Source: Harmothoe impar
Taxonomy: Eukaryota; Annelida; Polychaeta; Phyllodocida; Polynoidae
Assembly: GCA_947462335.1 (NCBI GenBank)
Contig: OX381704.1
Location: 21,344,442 to 21,408,441, forward strand
DNA length: 64,000 nucleotides
Direction of reading: 5' to 3'
Shown: one piece after another, positions 62,798 through 64,000 of the stretch
Numbering within the stretch: position 1 is the first letter of the stretch
Layout: each line of letters starts with the position of its first letter
Made by a program: the position numbers and the translations under genes
Notes under the pieces: model-generated
The model's database searches: none
What the model saw: the letters and a program-made list of their open reading frames with translations, nothing else
What the model was told of the DNA's origin: nothing

Positions 62798-62995
62798 AGT
62801 TTTCAATATACACAACCATCCATCCCACTCAATGTCACACAGAGCAGGGTAGAACAGCGTTAGCACCTGTCATCGTATTCACTGACAGCGATAAGACCTA
62901 TGTTGTGAATCAACATCATGTGTATTTTCACACTGACTTTCACCTGAGGGATTCAATAGGTTTGGTAACTCTGCAGCAGCTGCCCCCATCTGCAC

Positions 62996-63243
62996 TTAAC
63001 CCTTTAAGGGTGCCAAGATGCCTTAATGCATCATGCCCTTGGTCGTCATGATGCATGAGAGCAGCCCTGGGAATAACCCGCCAGGGCTGCTTTCAAGCAT
63101 CATGCCGACCCTACGGGGTTGAGACATTCCTGAAGAGTCGGCATGATGTACTAATGGCAGTAATGCAGCACCAGCAAGTACTCGCTATGGCTGCATCATG
63201 ACCACATTTATGCCTCCTTTTAGCGACATGCTTCCTTAAGGTT
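62996..63243. mobile_element. TTAA-palindrome MITE copy 23 (well preserved)
   Basis: TTAACCCTTTAAGGGTGCC at the left; ACATGCTTCCTTAAGGTTG at the right. GTCGTCATGATGCATGAG, then AGCAGCCCTGG paired with CCAGGGCTGCT, then GCATCATGCCGACCCTAC facing GAGTCGGCATGATGTAC: all parts of the nested palindrome are visible. Confidence 0.8.
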
Positions 63244-64000
63244 GATCGCTACTCATGGAATATGGACTCCTGCGCAGCTTTCTGCGCATATAGCTTTAAA
63301 TTATCAGAATGGGCTAATATTATATAACTGGATACATATACATGCAAACTAAGCCATATCTAAAGATTGCACAATTCCGATTGAGTATTTTATTGCACTT
63401 TAGAAATTTGACATATTTGGAGTCAGTGAAATTTGCTATTTTTAACATGAATTAGAATTTTGCTAGTATTTACCAATAAATCATTATTGAGATTGATATA
63501 GATCGCATTCCTGTACTTAAAACAAACAAGGGTATAACATGTATTTTTTACCCTGATCCTTGGCTTGCTACCCATTATTTTGGCCTTTAAATATGAGATT
63601 TAGACAGTTTTTCCCCTATTTTTTAACTTCAAAGGCCCAAAACCCTGAAGTTATGGAAAATTACCTTCTTATGTTAGCAAATGATCTAAATTGATTTTTG
63701 AAAAAAAAAAAAAAGTCTATGGATTTTCTTTTGCTATATTTGAAGATTTTGTTGACAAATTTAGCATCAAATTAAAATAATTGTCCTAAAACTATCTTTT
63801 TTCACAAAAGGGTTGTTTTTGGACCATAATTTTATTTTTCCTTTTTAAGGACACAATATAGGATTATTCATGTCAAATATAACATTGATGTGCGCATTGG
63901 TTCACTAAGAAAAAATACTTGAAAATTTCACAATTTCTGGTATTATTTGACAAAAATAGAAAATACTCATTTTTTTCAAAAATCTGTAACAAAAAAGTAG
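63244..64000. other. Right-edge AT-rich region
   Basis: AT-rich DNA with A- and T-runs and no ORF of note. Nothing recognised. Confidence 0.5.

Noticed and set aside
62614..63051. 145-codon ORF
   Set aside because: It runs across two palindromic MITE copies and the gap between them.
53172..63243. CRISPR-like array, because similar palindromic repeats recur
   Set aside because: The units are full transposon-like elements with irregular spacing and diverged sequence in a eukaryotic genome; no cas genes.

Overview
The window looks like animal nuclear DNA, most likely from a lancelet (Branchiostoma or a relative). It holds two spliced, metazoan-type genes with long introns. The rest is intergenic and intronic DNA packed with small DNA transposons (many with long G/C homopolymer tracts), tRNA-derived SINE fragments, microsatellites and a decayed LINE. 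There is no operon structure. Lancelet is an inference from a Wnt16-like gene in a compact invertebrate-style genome with poly-G-rich MITEs; another marine invertebrate deuterostome is possible.

Genes. (1) On the + strand at about 2.06-4.98 kb is the 3' part of a GNAT-fold N-acetyltransferase gene. Two coding exons are firm (2513-2679 and 3627-4348), joined by a non-canonical GC-AG intron, and one more exon upstream is probable (2059-2119). The 5' end was not found. (2) On the - strand, 12,672-51,817, is a complete four-exon Wnt gene of 376 residues, best matching Wnt16. All splice sites and phases (2, 1, 0) agree. The two genes are tail to tail, with about 7.7 kb between them. Every other kilobase from 13.1 to 51.7 kb is intron of the Wnt gene.

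Intron and flank contents. Intron 3 (13.1-33.6 kb) holds a broken CR1/Jockey-type LINE (15.2-18.05 kb), a 2.6-kb nested DNA-transposon pair (20.4-23.1 kb), a (TA)n tract, a CpG-dense island (25.8-26.06 kb) and a composite palindrome/tRNA-like/MITE cluster (26.8-28.7 kb). Intron 2 (33.9-40.6 kb) holds two Harbinger-like MITEs, a foldback with a one-sided internal amplification, and several low-repeat stretches. Intron 1 (40.8-51.7 kb) holds a hAT-like MITE, a 289-bp foldback element and an intact 347-codon ORF of unknown origin on the opposite strand. Upstream of the Wnt start (51.8-64 kb) no gene is seen.

Most striking pattern. A ~220-250 bp element, bounded by TTAA and the inverted repeat CCCTTTAAGG..., occurs about 23 times: three times in the first 5 kb, never from 5 to 28.8 kb, then increasingly often, with 12 copies in 53-63.3 kb. 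It is a palindrome built of smaller palindromes (two internal hairpins flanking a third) and looks like a piggyBac-type MITE. Two copies are themselves split by other elements, which gives a relative order of insertion.

All calls are by eye. Family names rest on motif recognition, not on a database search.
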